Source of the DNA: Dipteris shenzhenensis
Lineage: Eukaryota; Polypodiophyta; Polypodiopsida; Gleicheniales
NCBI GenBank assembly: GCA_047967505.1
Contig: CM106541.1
Reading direction: 5' to 3' (one strand)
DNA length: 64,000 nucleotides
Positions within the stretch are counted from its first letter, which is position 1, and each line of letters starts with the position of its first letter. Made by a program: the position numbers and the translations under genes. The notes below the pieces were generated by a model, which worked only from the letters and a program-made list of their open reading frames with translations, was not told the DNA's origin and searched no databases. This document shows, in pieces, positions 10,096 through 22,788 of the stretch.

Positions 10096-11040
10096 AAGGC
10101 CCTTTTGAGATCTCAAATCGCTCCTAACACTAGCCTTGTTTAAAAAAGCCACTTTTGTGGCTATTTGACATGTTTGTAAAAATTCCATATACCTCTAACT
10201 ACATAATTTTAAAGAAAATCCTTCTATGGATTTGTACCGAACACATGTATGTAGTTGAAAAAAAATGATAAGAATAAATAAGCTCTTTCAAAACTACTTT
10301 TTGAGAGTCATCTTTGGATGCATATTTTTAAAAAAGTGGTCTTTCTAATTTTTTTGTTCAAAATTTTCTCAAAGTTTTTTTTAGCAAGCTCACATTTTTT
10401 GAAAAATGTGTCTATATGTACTTGACACACACATGTGGACATAATGACCATTGGATAGAGTTTGAAAACTATTTTAGCCCCTCAAAGTTGATGTGTTTGA
10501 CCTATCCTAAGCATTTTTTGACACTTTTTGAAACTTAAAATTTTTTACACAAACAAAATTGACTTTTAAAATAAAATAAAATGGAGAGGGTGCTGCGGGA
10601 GAAAGATGGGGATGGATACGGGGGACAGAGCACCTTCAAATCTAGCCTCCTCTCTTGATGTGACCTCTCATGTGCATGGATTTGACAACAACAGCCTCGA
10701 CAACGACATCCTGAAATGAAACGAAGCTCATTTCCCATTGTTGAAAGACCTCTTTGCTTCACCACCTTCTGATAATGGACATGGAAAACCTCTCATTGCA
10801 AACTTTATCACTACATCCTCTAGTAGTAGAGACTCCCAGTAGACTCCAAGGTCCTCTTACGTAGGGGTGGTGCAAGAATTTAGAGGAGGGCTCTTCACCC
10901 CCCTGATCACATGTAGTATTACTAGCCTTACCAAAACAAAGGTAGCCATGAAGGATCAAGAGGAGCTTACAACCCCCTCAGGCTGCCATGCTTCACTGCC
11001 GACACAATAGAGCAGGCTGGGACGTAGTAGCTTCATCACA
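10096..11040. other. AT-rich spacer
   Basis: No coding frame is recognised. The stretch is rich in short A and T runs up to ~10,560, then becomes mixed sequence that may include the 5' untranslated region of the LINE beginning near 11,040. Confidence 0.5.
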
Positions 11041-14000
11041 TGGAGAACTTGAACAAGGAGAACTAGAATGAAGGTTAAGCACTCTTGATACTATCAGCTC
11101 GCCTAATGGGCTCTTTTAGAGCCAGAAAGAAGAGAGTCTTCCATCGCCCAGCCAGAACCCCGCTCCCCGCCTCCAGGTTGATACAAACACAACAAGAAAG
11201 CCCTAGTACTCAACCAATAGATGGCCCAAGACCCACCTCCAAATCCATAGGTACAGAGGGAGGAACCATCCAGAAAGACAACAGAAGAGAAACTGAAGGC
11301 CATCCATCAGTGGACCCACAACAACCTCAACATCAGGATCAACAGCCTGAAGTTGAGGAGAGCTCACCTTTTAAAGGTAAGGTGGCAGCTTTCTTAGATG
11401 AAGACAGGTTTGAACAATCAATTGATTAGTTAGAATCTCATGCCTTGATTGGGTACTTGCCTGACCCTAGGCCCCCTGCTACTTTCCTAGAAGGTTGACT
11501 TAGAAATAATTGGATTAGAAAAGGCCTTGTAGTTACCAGTGTTAGATTTTTAAGAAAAGGCTTCTTTTTCTTTCTTTTTGAAATTGAAGATATGGCTTGG
11601 AAGGCCCTACACCATGCTTTATGGACTATTAGACATCAACCTCTATATCTTGAGTGTTGGTCTCAAGATTTTGACCCTGACAAACCAAGATCCACTTTTG
11701 TTCCTGTATGGGTAGAACTTCTTGATCTGCCTTTCTCCCTAGTCAACCAAGCTCCTAACCTATGTAGAAGATTAGGCCAAGTTATAGATGTTGAAAAGGA
11801 GCAATTTATCAACCCCATAGGTCACCCTTAGGTTTGTGTTAGACTTGATGTAGCTGAGGAACTTCCTGAAAACCTGGTTATAGTTAACAGGAATGGAAGT
11901 GTTTTCATGGAGTAGCCCCTTGTCTACAAAAACCTCCCCAATTCCTGCTTTCTGTGTGGGCTTTCAAGTAACACAATCAAAGGCTGCCCACTAAAGAGAA
12001 ATGGTCCTAAGCCAATACTGGAGCCAACCCAATAGCAACCCATTCCTCCTCCCGAACCAAAGTGGACTGTCAAAGGAAAGACAAAAAATCAAGACTTGGT
12101 GAAGTCTATTGAAGCAGAGATAGAAATCAAATCAGTCAAGCAGACAGAGGTGCAGAAGAAATCTATTGTACCTCCAGAAAAGGAGAGGGTAACCTTTCCT
12201 TTGGCTACAAATAATGCCTTTGAAGCTCTTATTGATAAAGAAACTAAAGAGTGGATTCAAGATGCCCAAATGGAGAAAGCTGAGATTTAACCTGGATAAT
12301 CCAAAGAGTTTGAAGAATATGTAAATCAAGTGGATGCCAGTATGAGTGAGTCAGAGCCTGGAGACTCTGAGGAAGAACTTCCCTTGGCCCAAAAATAGAA
12401 TAACCCTCCTAGGCCTCTAGTTAAACCTCAAGCCACAACTCTTAACAAAAGAAGAATCTCCCAAGTAAAAGGTCAGAGTGCCCCACCCAAAAGCCCAACC
12501 CCCAAGGCTAAAAAGGGGAAGAGCAAGAATGGTATATAAACCATTCTCTTTTCTTACCTTTAATGTCTGTGGATTAACTGACCCTTAGAGGAGTCAGGAA
12601 TTAGCCAAATGGCTAAGAGACAGCTCACTGTCTCCAACCTTTCTTGCTATACAAGAAGTTAAAGTGATAAATGACACTTTGGAAAAGAGGCTAAAAAGAG
12701 TTAACAGTAAAAGAGTATGGTTCTATACAAGTCATGATGAAGGCAGGGGTGGCAATGCAATTGGTGTTTTGTCTCACTATCAGGACTGTGTTATCAGATG
12801 CAGACACGACCCCAACCACAAGTGGATTGCTTTGGACTACAGAATAAAAAGCTTTTGCTTCACAGTGGTCTCAGTGTATGCTCCCACAGGCTCTCTGGAA
12901 AGAAGAATTACATGGGATTCGTTGATGAACTTAGGGAGTGATTGTATCATTTTGGGGGACTTCAATATGATTGAGACTACTAAAGATAGATGGGATGTAG
13001 AAGGGTTCAATTCTCAGGGGATCTGAGTTCAAATTTGGGAAGATGTCAAAGAATCTCTTCAAGTGGTAGACATTGGGACTCCTAGTATTTTCACTTGGAG
13101 CACCATATAGGTAGGGGACTTAAGAAGAGAAGCCAGACTAGATAGAGTTTACTTCGCTCGATTGATCAAGCTCTAGATATTAAGAAAGCCACCTTTCCCT
13201 CTCTCACTCTTTCTGATCATAAACCAGTGTTAGCTTCTCTAGACTTGGGTATTGGAAAGAAAGGTAACTCCTGGTTTAAGGCTGACCCTTCCCTCTTCAA
13301 ACTGGCAACAATACAAAAACAAATAATAGAGAGTTGGTCCTCCTCTTTTGCAGCAGCTGATTCTAAGGCACAGGGATGGAAGGATGCTATTGAAAAGGTA
13401 CATTCAATACTCAAGGAGGCCAGAAAGAGCAGGGTAGCTATTAGAGCCAAAAGTATGGATAAACTTCAGAAAGACATTGAGGATCTAGAACAAAGAGCTA
13501 GAAGCAGTGACACCAATGCTCAACAACAGTTACTGCTCAAAAGAAAGGAGGTCAGGATACAAGAACAGATCAAACTTCATAATGTCAACATCTACTTCAG
13601 AGAGTGATGGGCAAGTAAGATAGATAGGCCAACCAAAGAGAACTTCACAAGGATCAGAAAAAAGAGGAAACAAGAGGAAGTAACTTTGCTACAAAAAGAA
13701 GATGGAGATTTGGCCCATTTAGTAAATAAAAAAATAGAGATAATAGTCAGCCATTTCAGAAACCTATTAAGCGCAGTGGATTTAATAGACCATAATGTTT
13801 TAGAGGCAAGACTTAAGTGTCATGTAGCCAGACCACCCTTTGTTTCTAATTTAGATAGAAATCAATTGGAAGCAGAGTTATCCCTTAAAGAGTTCAAAGA
13901 GGCTATTTTTGCAATGGCTAATGGAAAAACCCCTGGAGAGGAGGGACTTCTAGCTGAATTTTACAAAGTCTTTTGGGACACTATTGGCCCTGGCTGTCTG

Positions 14001-15765
14001 GAATGAGAGTATCCAAATGGGGCTGCTCCCAGAGTATTTAAATGGGGGTGTCATTAAACTTATTCCAAAGGAAGGGGACAAAACAATGTTAAAAAACTGG
14101 AGACCCCTAACTATGCTGAACTACTCTTACAAGATATATGCTAAAGCAATGGCTTTGAGACTCAGGCACAAAATGGACAAGTGGATCCTAGAAGAACAAA
14201 AAGGCTTCATCAAGAACAGACACTTGTTGAAGGCAACTATCAATCTCTGGGAAGGGTGCACACATGCTGAGGAAACCAAGTAGGAGAGATGTCTTATTAA
14301 AATAGATTTTGATAAGGCCTATGATAGACTCAATTGGGACTTTCTTCTGCAGTCCCTCAATAGCTTGGGTTTGGGGAAGAACTTCATCTCCTATGTAGCC
14401 TTGCTACTTTCCAATGCCTCTGTAAAGGTTTGTGTTAATGGGGAGATGTCTCAGAGTTTTATGTGAAAAAGATCCATCAGACAAGGGTGCCCTCTTGCCC
14501 CTCTCTTATTTGCAATTGTTGTTGATGCCTTGGGGTGGCTTATTAAAGAACAATGGATGCAAGTGAAATCAATGGCATAGAACTCCCCTCAGGAAACCAG
14601 TTGGTCAATCAGCAATTTGCAGATGACACCACCCTCACAATCAGAAACACAGATGTGGACATCCAAAGAGCAATGGAGTGCATGGACATTTTTTGTAGAG
14701 CATCTGGGTCAAAGATTAATCACACCAAAATAGGGTATGCTGTATTAACAGGGGACAACTTAAACCTATTAAATCAGTTGGGATGCAAAAAGATACCTCA
14801 TGGTCAGATATTCAGGCTTCTTGGTATCCCTATGGGTTTCAATGTCAAGATGAAGGACAGATGGGATTGGTTCCTTGAGAAATTCAAAAAGAACTAAACA
14901 GTATCAGAGGGCTACAAGCAAACTTGGCAGGGAGGAAGGCATTGTATTTACCCAATATCTATTTTCTATCTCTCCTACTAGTGCCCATCCAAAATAGGAC
15001 TAGAAAAATTCATAAGGATATGCAGATCCTTCCTATGGGGTGGGAATGACACCAAAAGAAGGATTGCTAAAGTTAAATGGAAGTTTAGAACCAGGCCAAG
15101 AAAAGAAGGAAGGCTGGGTGTAATAAATATTTGATTGGCTGCCTACAAGCTAGTTGCCACTTGGATAATTAAAGCAATTACCAATCCTGGTAGGGACTGG
15201 GCTAACCTTCTGCTCAGAAAGTTTAGGCATGTCAGACCACTCAGAGCCCCTAGATAAAAGGACTACCCTATTTTGGTAGCTATTGGGAACCCAAGCCTTG
15301 CTCTACCAAAGGGAGCCAACTGTGGAAATCCCTGTGGGGAGCCTTTGAACAGATCAAATGTTTCATCACACTCACTGGGAAAGGAAGTTACATGGCTTTG
15401 GATTCCATTTGGGTATCTACTTTTTTTCCAAGCCAGCAGTTGAGTGATAATGAAATTTTAAGAGCTTGGCATTTGGTAAAGAAGGGAGTCTCTTGCTGGG
15501 GTGATCTTTGGGACAGGAATAACATTAGATGGAAATTTTGGCTTGAGATAAGAAGAGAGTTCAGACTTCAAAATGTAGATCAAGATCTGATCATGGGAAG
15601 ATTGCATATGTGGAAGGGGGACATTTCTTGGAAGGGAGGTAGAGTACTTGACTACACCAGAGAGTTTGGGTGGGTTGGCACCTCATCTCTCTTACCTATA
15701 CCCACACCCTCTGAAGGCCTAGAGGAGGTTGTAGTTAAGTTAAACAAAAGGTGTCGCCATTCCTC
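11040..15765 (+). mobile_element. Near full-length plant L1-type LINE (mutated)
   Basis: A nucleic-acid-binding ORF1 (11,085-12,539) is followed with an 11-bp overlap by ORF2 (12,529 to about 15,769). ORF2 holds an apurinic endonuclease, reverse transcriptase and C-terminal region in that order. No LTRs. Most breaks are nonsense codons one C-to-T step from a sense codon, plus at least three frameshifts. I see no clear poly(A) tail: the end near 15,765 runs into an unrelated repeat piece. Edges are approximate. Confidence 0.85.
11085..12539 (+). pseudogene. LINE ORF1 (DUF4283-like, zinc-knuckle RNA-binding protein)
   Basis: One reading frame throughout, broken by about eight stops but no frameshift. 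It has a basic, Pro/Gln-rich start, then a DUF4283-like segment (11,592-11,831) with FVPVWVELLDLP and the CRRLGQVIDV block typical of plant LINE ORF1. Next comes a degraded knuckle CFLCGLSSNTIKGC, in which the expected His is not evident, then a charged tail. In life it would bind LINE RNA. Most stops could come from CAG, CAA, CGA or TGG by C-to-T change on one strand. Confidence 0.8.
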
Positions 15766-15769
15766 ATAG
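12529..15769 (+). pseudogene. LINE ORF2 (endonuclease and reverse transcriptase)
   Basis: The ATG at 12,529 overlaps the ORF1 stop. The endonuclease shows LTFNVCGL at the start, AIQEVK, VSVYAP, ILGDFNMI and LSDHKPVL, the exonuclease-endonuclease-phosphatase motif series. The RT shows GGVIKLIPKEGD, NWRPLTMLNYSYKI, KIDFDKAYDRLNWDFL, RQGCPLAPLLFAIV and the catalytic FADDTT near 14,610. The C-terminal part includes SFLWGGND. Frameshifts lie near 13,155, 13,985 and 14,550, and there are stops at about 13,024, 13,110 and 14,281, so the enzyme is dead. Confidence 0.85.
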
Positions 15770-15845
15770 ATCCCCATTGGTAAGAATCAATCCAATTGAG
15801 TCTCCATAGTATTCTGTAGTAGGCACCAAAAGCCTCTGCAATGAG
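15763..15845 (+). repeat. Fragment shared with the copia element at 43.66-43.85 kb
   Basis: The text from ATCCCCATTGGTAAGAATCA to GCAATGAG matches both ends of 43,663-43,852, which has about 100 extra bases in the middle. It bridges the LINE end and the next LTR. Confidence 0.7.
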
Positions 15846-16148
15846 CAGTCATATGGTTGTGCATGTGTGTGTGTGTAGGAGAGGCACACTTAGTGCCATA
15901 GACCATGACAGAGGTGATGATGTAATGTAAAGGCCCCCACATGGGTTGGTGCCTATGATTGTGGAGTTCCTATGATTTAGGAGCTACCTCCATTGATGTA
16001 GGAGAGGTGTCATTGATTTAGGACACCCTCTCTCCATTTCTATAAAAGAGGGACTTCCCTCTCAAATCAATAGAACACCCATTGTAACATCTTATGTGTT
16101 CTCACTAAGTCTTGCCACAATGCATCTATTCTTCCCCACGTTCCAACT
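15846..16148 (+). repeat. 5' LTR (5'-truncated)
   Basis: Matches the 3' LTR from AGCAGTCATATGGTTGTG to TTCCAAC. It contains a (TG)n run and a TATA-like TATAAAAGAGGG near 16,041-16,052. Confidence 0.8.
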
Positions 16149-18022
16149 TGTGGTATCAGAGCAGCTCCGACCTCCATGAGCATCTAGAGCTTCCAAGACT
16201 GCCATGTCATCATCTTCCCCATCTCTCTGCTTCTTCATGCTTTCTTCCACCTCTTTCCCCAAATTTTCCAAGTGCTTGTTCTCCCTCTGTAGGCGATCAT
16301 TTCTCGAGCCATCTGAGCTATAGCTTCCTTAAGTTAGGGCAAATCTTAAAGTTCAAGAAATTAAGGAAATACTACTTCAGTCGTGCATGCCCATAGCTTC
16401 TCCCTCCACAAACTTTTGCATAATTTGGCCTATAGAGGTAGCCATTGTTCAAATTCTCTTAGCACAATCTGGGTGACACTACAAGAAAGGTGTTGATGAA
16501 GTTTGAGCACCAATGCTTGCTACAATAAGGAGAAAACATGAAAAAACTAGTCGGGCTTGGTGCTATTATTCCAAGCGACCTGATGCAACATTGTGCCTCT
16601 GCTTTGGCTGAGGATTCTCTGTGGTATTCAGTCTTCCATTTGCCTTTGAAAGCCCTCTCAAAACTATTCTCTTCAGCTTCAATTGCACCCTCCATTCCTT
16701 GCCTGTTGCTGGACTCTATTTTTGACAGTTTTGTGATCAAAATGTTGATTGGTCAAACGTATGTTTTGGAGATTTTGTGAAAATAAAAAAATTGAGGATA
16801 TGTTTGCTTTAGTTGACCACTGATATGGTCTCTGTCTTATTACTTTGAGCACATTTGTAACTAATTCAAAACTTCTAAATGAGTGGTCCAATAGTCTTTA
16901 GTCAATAATTCTTCATATGATGGATTTGATTTGTGAGAAATTCTAAATTCTGAAGCCTATGTGAAGAAATTCAAGTCTTCAAGAAGGGAGTTGAGTATCT
17001 TTGATCAGAAAGAGCTTTACATTGCTCGCATACTTATCTACATGCACTATGGAAATCTCTACATGAGAACAAGTATTGTCTTCATCAAGTGAGAAACACA
17101 AAACTTGATTTGTACAAGCCAAGAGAGTGATTCAGTAGCAGAACTAATCTTGGAGGATCAAAGTACTATTGTATTTCCTTTATGCTAAGAGTTTGGGGTA
17201 TCTAACTATCTCTCCAACCAATTATACTTATGGAGAAAGAGACTTCTTTGTAAGGGACTAGACACTGCCACATTAGTGGTAAGACCTTCCCAATATGCCT
17301 TCATCATGTTGTTTCTCTAACATTGATTATGTATCTCAGAGGAAATCATTCCAAAAGAAGCCTAGAATGAGAGTAAAGATGTGGAGTACCCAATCATACT
17401 AGGGAGTATTGCCACCTAAAAAGGTTTTCTCTATAGTTGCTCCCCAAGAGACAAGCCCAAGAAGAGGAGAGGGATGACTCCCACTACATCTCCAAAGAGA
17501 ATGAAGCATATCATGTGAAGAAGAGCTACATCAAAGAAAATCTGGTTGAAGAGAGAAATCCATCAACAAATGAAGAATCAAACTTTGTGGTAGAAGATAA
17601 AGACTATGCCTTTTGAGCACTTTGTATTTTGAACTTTATTTATCATCACTTGGTCAAATTTTTGAGGTTATCTACCTGGAATAATACTCCAAAAATAATG
17701 TTATGTGTTTTGTCTTTTGTTAAATACCTTTGTCACCATATGATGTAGGCCATGTGATATGTGTTGGTCCCCATGGTACCTCTTTGCAAAAATGAGAAAC
17801 TAGGTCCACACAAAGGCCTAAGATTAATCCTCATACATGCAAGGGAGATAACCATTTGGGGGGGTCTATCCCATTTTTGTAAACCTTGACCCTTGGGCAC
17901 CTTTGCTAGCATGAAATCCTAGCCATAGATTTATCCTTGACCACCACGAGATGGCTTGTGAAACTATGTGACTAGATGTATCCTTGACATAGCAAGAGGC
18001 AACCCTTGAGGGGGGGTATCTT

Positions 18023-18361
18023 GGGATATGTGTGATCAAGGGCATCCACTAGCAGTCATATGGTTGTGTGTGTGTGTGTGTGTGTGTATAGGAGAGGCAC
18101 ACTTAGTGCCACAGACCATGATAGAGGTGATGATGTAATGCAAAGGCCCCCACATGGGGTGGTGCCTATGATTGTGGAGTTCCTATGATTTAGGAGTTAC
18201 CTCCATTGATGTAGGAGAGGTGCCATTGATTTAGGAGACCCTCTCTCCATTTCTATAAAAGAGGGACTTCCCTCTCAAATCAATAGAACAACCATTGCAA
18301 CATCTTATGTGTTCTCATTGAGTCTTGCCACAATGCATCTATTCTTCCCCAGGTTCCAACA
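18023..18361 (+). repeat. 3' LTR
   Basis: Follows the polypurine run. It contains a long (TG)n tract at about 18,066-18,088 and the same TATAAAAGAGGG box near 18,255. It ends TTCCAACA. Confidence 0.8.
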
Positions 18362-20896
18362 ATAATGTAGTATGCAAATGATTATATTCTTTCCCAAAAA
18401 GATATTTTATATTTAAATTCTTGGATATAATATTAGCCCTACACTTCTATGTTATATCTTTGTGGAACACTTACCACTGCCCTTTAGGCAATAGGAATGG
18501 ATATAGTTTGAGTTTTGCTAAGGTCATTGTTATGAATTTGAGTTCTACTCTTATATGCTTATCATTATTTACCCCCTCTTATATGTAGGCATGTTTGCAT
18601 GTTGAAATTAAATATCCCATTTACGTATTTATACAAATTAGTTAAATTTAAAAAAGCATTTTAAATATTAGTTGTATATGCATAAAGCTAGAGTGGAAGT
18701 ACAACTATATGAACAAGCATATGAACAAATCATACAAAGAAGATTATGATAAGGACCCTAACTAATAACTAGGATGATGAAAAGTAGCTTTCTTGTGTCC
18801 CTTGCAACAAGCAACACTTGAAAATTATTAATGTTTTCTCAAAGGATATCTAGGTGAAGTATTGTACATTTGGGAGATTTATTTAGACTTTAGGAACCCT
18901 TATCCTATGTGTTTTTGTCTTAATAAGAACCCCTTATACGTGTATTTCTATTTCAAAGAAAAAACTTATACTAAGTATGAAAGTGCCTCAAGAGAAAAGC
19001 TCATAGGAGAAGTACACCATGCAAGGCATGAGAAAACAAATACTGTAAAGGGGCAAAACTAAGCTCATGCAAGAGCTATAAAAAATCCAAGGTCAAATAT
19101 GGAAGTACCACCTCAACCTAGAGTCCATGAAAAATGGAGAGCCATTCCACTCCCTAAGGAAAACAATCCTCTTGGTAGAAGCTACCTAGGAAGACCCCTG
19201 CATTATCACCCAAATGACCATCAAGGTGTGTACAGTATATATCCAAATATAGGGTGAATGGTGGACCTAGGAACTATCCAAGGCCTCTACGCATGTGGAT
19301 CTCCAAACATGCCACACCAATATGCCCAATGTGATTTCCCAAGAAGTATCTATGGAGGCATGTGCAGGTCTGTAAGGAGAACCGAGAACATCATATAGAG
19401 AGCACAACTCAATGAAATGTCACCAAACCAAGAGATCCCAAGAAGAGTCACGTCTCTCATATATGCATGAGGGCTACGCATGAGGCCCTAAAAGAGAAAG
19501 CTAAGCCTTTGAGCCCGTCATAAAGAAGGGATAAATAATGGTGCTTAATACACTAGCAATCCCCTTCCAAATGATCATTTCCTATTGTAATCCCATTATT
19601 CATAAGCAATGTTGAATACACTCTTTAGTAGAAAGGCAATGAATACAAGTAGAGTCTACCTTAAACATTGGAAACTGGTTACTGCAACCCCTCCATCAAT
19701 AGAAAACGAATAGAAAAGATTGAATTTTCTTTTTCCAAGGGATTTCTAGAGGCTGTCCTAAGGGATTTCTGCAAGTTTGCAAAAAAAGAAAAATAAAAAT
19801 CTCTTAACGAGGAGCTCTGGTGGGCTTCCAATCTCTAATTTTGAGCTAAAATTTATTGGAATTACTGACCATGTAGTGAAAGAAGGGGAGGCACTTCTCT
19901 TGGTGCCTTATATCAATCCACTCCCACTCCCACCAATACCAATGCTCCATGGTTATAGTCTAGATACCATCTTGAAGCCAAAAAAGGCTGCTCCATAAAA
20001 CTTGAAACCCTGACAGACTGAAATACAACATCCACAAGGATATCATCTATAGACCTAGACAACTGCCCCTAAAATGAACATCAAAGACCAAGGCATCCTC
20101 ATGTAAATGTCTATTCCTATGACCTAATGTGGGACACCTGACCTAGTAAAGGCCCCAAGCCAATGAGACAAAAAATGAGTTCGCTCATCTACATGAACCC
20201 AATGCAAGGGTATGGTTACATGAATCTACTAAATTCTCCCTATACTTCCTTTGAGGTGACTTAATAATCAAAATCTATGACCATATGGAAGGTATTTGAA
20301 ATCCTTCCAAGAACCCATTAAGGAGACCTCTCTCCCATTTATGCCATTGCATATAGTGAGAAGTACCAAGTGGTCTGTCGTGATTATCAAGCTCACATGA
20401 AAGGATACCTATCAATATCTTTTTGAGAGGAAGGGGGAAATCCCCAAAGGGTACTCTTGAAGCTAGATGTTACGAAAATTATATTTATGATATATCTTGC
20501 TTTGGACATTATTATTTTTAGTCGTGTGACTATGGCAAAGTACTCCATAGGAGCGCACCAGACACGACGGGGGTCCTAGTGGATACTTTGTGTGGTTAGT
20601 TGGGGGCACCTGACTAGCTTGTGTTTTGCCATGCTAGATGATCGATATTGTGGGTGATTCCATGTTAATACTGATGTCGCTAGTGTTATTGGTATTGTGC
20701 TTGATTATTGTGCTTTGAGCGCAGTTATGTTGGGATCGGTTGATCCGGTGATTCGTTCAATCGATTGTTAAAAACTAATGTAATTGGCAGCTTGAGTACA
20801 AGTGATGAAACTCATACCGAGGATTGGAGTTAGTGCGAGGGTACCGATCAAGGTGTCGCACAGCGCATTATATATGGCCTTGGCCAATTTTATATT
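18362..20896. other. Degraded sequence without recognised gene
   Basis: Several short open stretches occur, for example 19,099-19,257 (52 codons beginning MEVPPQPRVHEKW) and 19,777-19,998, but none matches a family I know. They may be decayed element coding sequence. The part 20,460-20,896 probably belongs to the 3' region of the gypsy element that follows. Confidence 0.4.
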
Positions 20897-21298
20897 TGTT
20901 TTATTATTGCAAGTCTGAGCAATATATTTTGTTATGGACATAATTCATTTTGGGCCCTAAGATGGCTATGTAAAGCAAATCCCCCATTTTTGGATGAGAG
21001 GGATAATTTTGGCTCCTTGATGCTTTTATGAAATATCATAAATACTCTAGATGAGGAAACGTGAGCCACTCATCTAGGGGGGGGGATTGTACCCATTCTG
21101 CTGTCGTTTTTGTGGTGTCATTGTGCTCTCCTTCTCCTATTGATTAGGTGGTGATTTGTGTGAAAAGAATTACCTTTTGGTAAAGTGCGAGGCCACTCTA
21201 CCGACTAGCAAAGGCGTTTATATTAAAAAAAAAAAAAGCAAAGCAAAATCTGAAGAAGCTCGAATCAAGAAGGCGATTGGAACCACGAAAAAAAAACC

Positions 21299-22788
21299 AT
21301 GCAATTAATTGGAGAGTGGTCAAGCACAAAGACGACTACGAGTGACATCATTGGTCACATATCTCCCACTCTAGTCTTTTCCACCTCCAATAAGAACGAG
21401 ATGAGTGATTTCTTTTTCTTTATATTTCACACACTTAGTATCTTCCGCCATCCATTTCTTACCATACACTTGAAACAAGAGCAGTTAGATGCACTTCAAG
21501 CACAGCTGGCCGATGAGCGTGAGCATAGGGAGAGATTGGAAAAGAAAATCAATGGTAAGAAAAGGAAGAGACATTCATCTAATGATGAGTCATCCGACGA
21601 TGATACTATTATCAGGACAGTCAAAGCCACACTAAGAGCACAAAATTCGAGAAAGAAGAGTAAGATAAGTAGAAAAGCTTTCTCATTTCAAAATTTTGAT
21701 GGAAAGAAAGAACCACGCACTGTCTTGTCTTGGATCTTAGTCAGCTAGATGATTATTTTTTGGGGGAGAAATTCTCTAAAAAAGATAAGATTAAATGCGC
21801 TGCAAATCATTTAGTAGAGAGTGCTACACTTTGGTGGAACATCACTAAGCACAGTAAAAGGCGACCAAAATCTTGGAAGTCTTTTCAAAAGCTCATCTAG
21901 TGAGATTTCCTTCCCTCACATTTCAAAGCAGAAGCTAGACAACAATGGGACACTTTCAGGCAATTCGATAAGGAAACGATCTCCACATACACTGATAGAT
22001 TTTGGTAAACGTTGATCCAATTATAGTCTTTAGAGAAAATTAATGAGCGTGATTAACGAAGGAAGTATGTGGCAGGTCTAAAGTCTAAGTTGAGAGCCGA
22101 TATCAACATGTTTCATCCTCACTCACTGAGCTCTGCAATTTCTCTTGCAATGAACTATGAAAGGAAGAATGGGATTCCAAAAGAAGGAAAAGATCAGGAA
22201 TGGCATGTACCCTTCCATAAGAAAAAGAGATTTGATAAAAAGCCCTTCTTTAAATCTAAAAATGGTTTTGTACCACAAAAGACAGATTCTTCTTTGAAGC
22301 CAAAAGGTGGGACTTTTCCAAAGAAAGAAATAAGGTGTTTCAAATGCAACAAGCTGGGACACATAGCCATCGAGTGTCCTGAAAGAAAGAAGACCCCGAG
22401 GGCGAAAGTGCACATGATTGACGATGAAGCAGCTAAGCAAGAGGGAGGTAAGTATAATTGTCATGCTCTTCTAAAGATGGAAGGTTTCATTAATGGCAAA
22501 GAGGTTGTTATTTTGCATGACGATGGTAGTACTCATGATTTCATTTCGGAAAGAACCTTAGCAAAGCTAAACCTAGAGTCTTTCCCATCTAACTATAAGG
22601 TCAAAGCTGCTTTTACCAAAACAAAGTACAATTGTACTAGAGAAGTCAAGAATCTTGAAATCTCAATCAAACCCTACAAGGATACACGAGACTTTCTAGT
22701 GGCACCCTTACAAGGAGTGGACATCATCTTAGGAATGCCAGCGTTTTATTATTGCAAGTCTGAGCAATATATTTTGTTATGGACATAA
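21299..22788 (+). pseudogene. gypsy gag-protease
   Basis: Gag: a charged coiled-coil-like start (DALQAQLADEREHRERLEKK), FDGKKEP..VLSWIL, then CAANHLVESATLWWN (retrotrans_gag). The frame is broken by several stops between 21,748 and 22,069. A clean 239-codon frame (22,069-22,788) then gives GLKSKLRADI, the CCHC knuckle CFKCNKLGHIAIEC and an aspartic protease with DDGSTHDFIS in place of the usual D[TS]GSTH. It ends ILGMPAFYYC at the deletion junction. The Asp-Gly core is present, but Thr/Ser at position 2 is Asp. Confidence 0.8.

Larger units (their letters stand above)
15846..18361 (+). mobile_element. Small non-autonomous LTR retrotransposon
   Basis: LTR-like repeats at about 15,846-16,148 and 18,023-18,361 match closely (roughly a dozen differences plus a variable TG run). 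A tRNA-iMet primer site TGGTATCAGAGC follows at 16,151-16,162, and a polypurine run GAGGGGGGG lies at about 18,013-18,021. The 5' LTR lacks about the first 30 bp present in the 3' copy. The 1.9 kb interior has no frame I can assign to gag or pol with confidence. No clear target duplication. Confidence 0.8.

Noticed and set aside
10096-10250. Search for terminal inverted repeats of copy 2 matching the 4960-5116 hairpin
   Set aside because: Only weak, short matches were seen, so the idea that the hairpin is the terminal repeat of this family is unsupported here.
16459-16780. Overlapping open frames inside the small LTR element as gag
   Set aside because: No zinc knuckle or gag motif, and the frames overlap on both strands.
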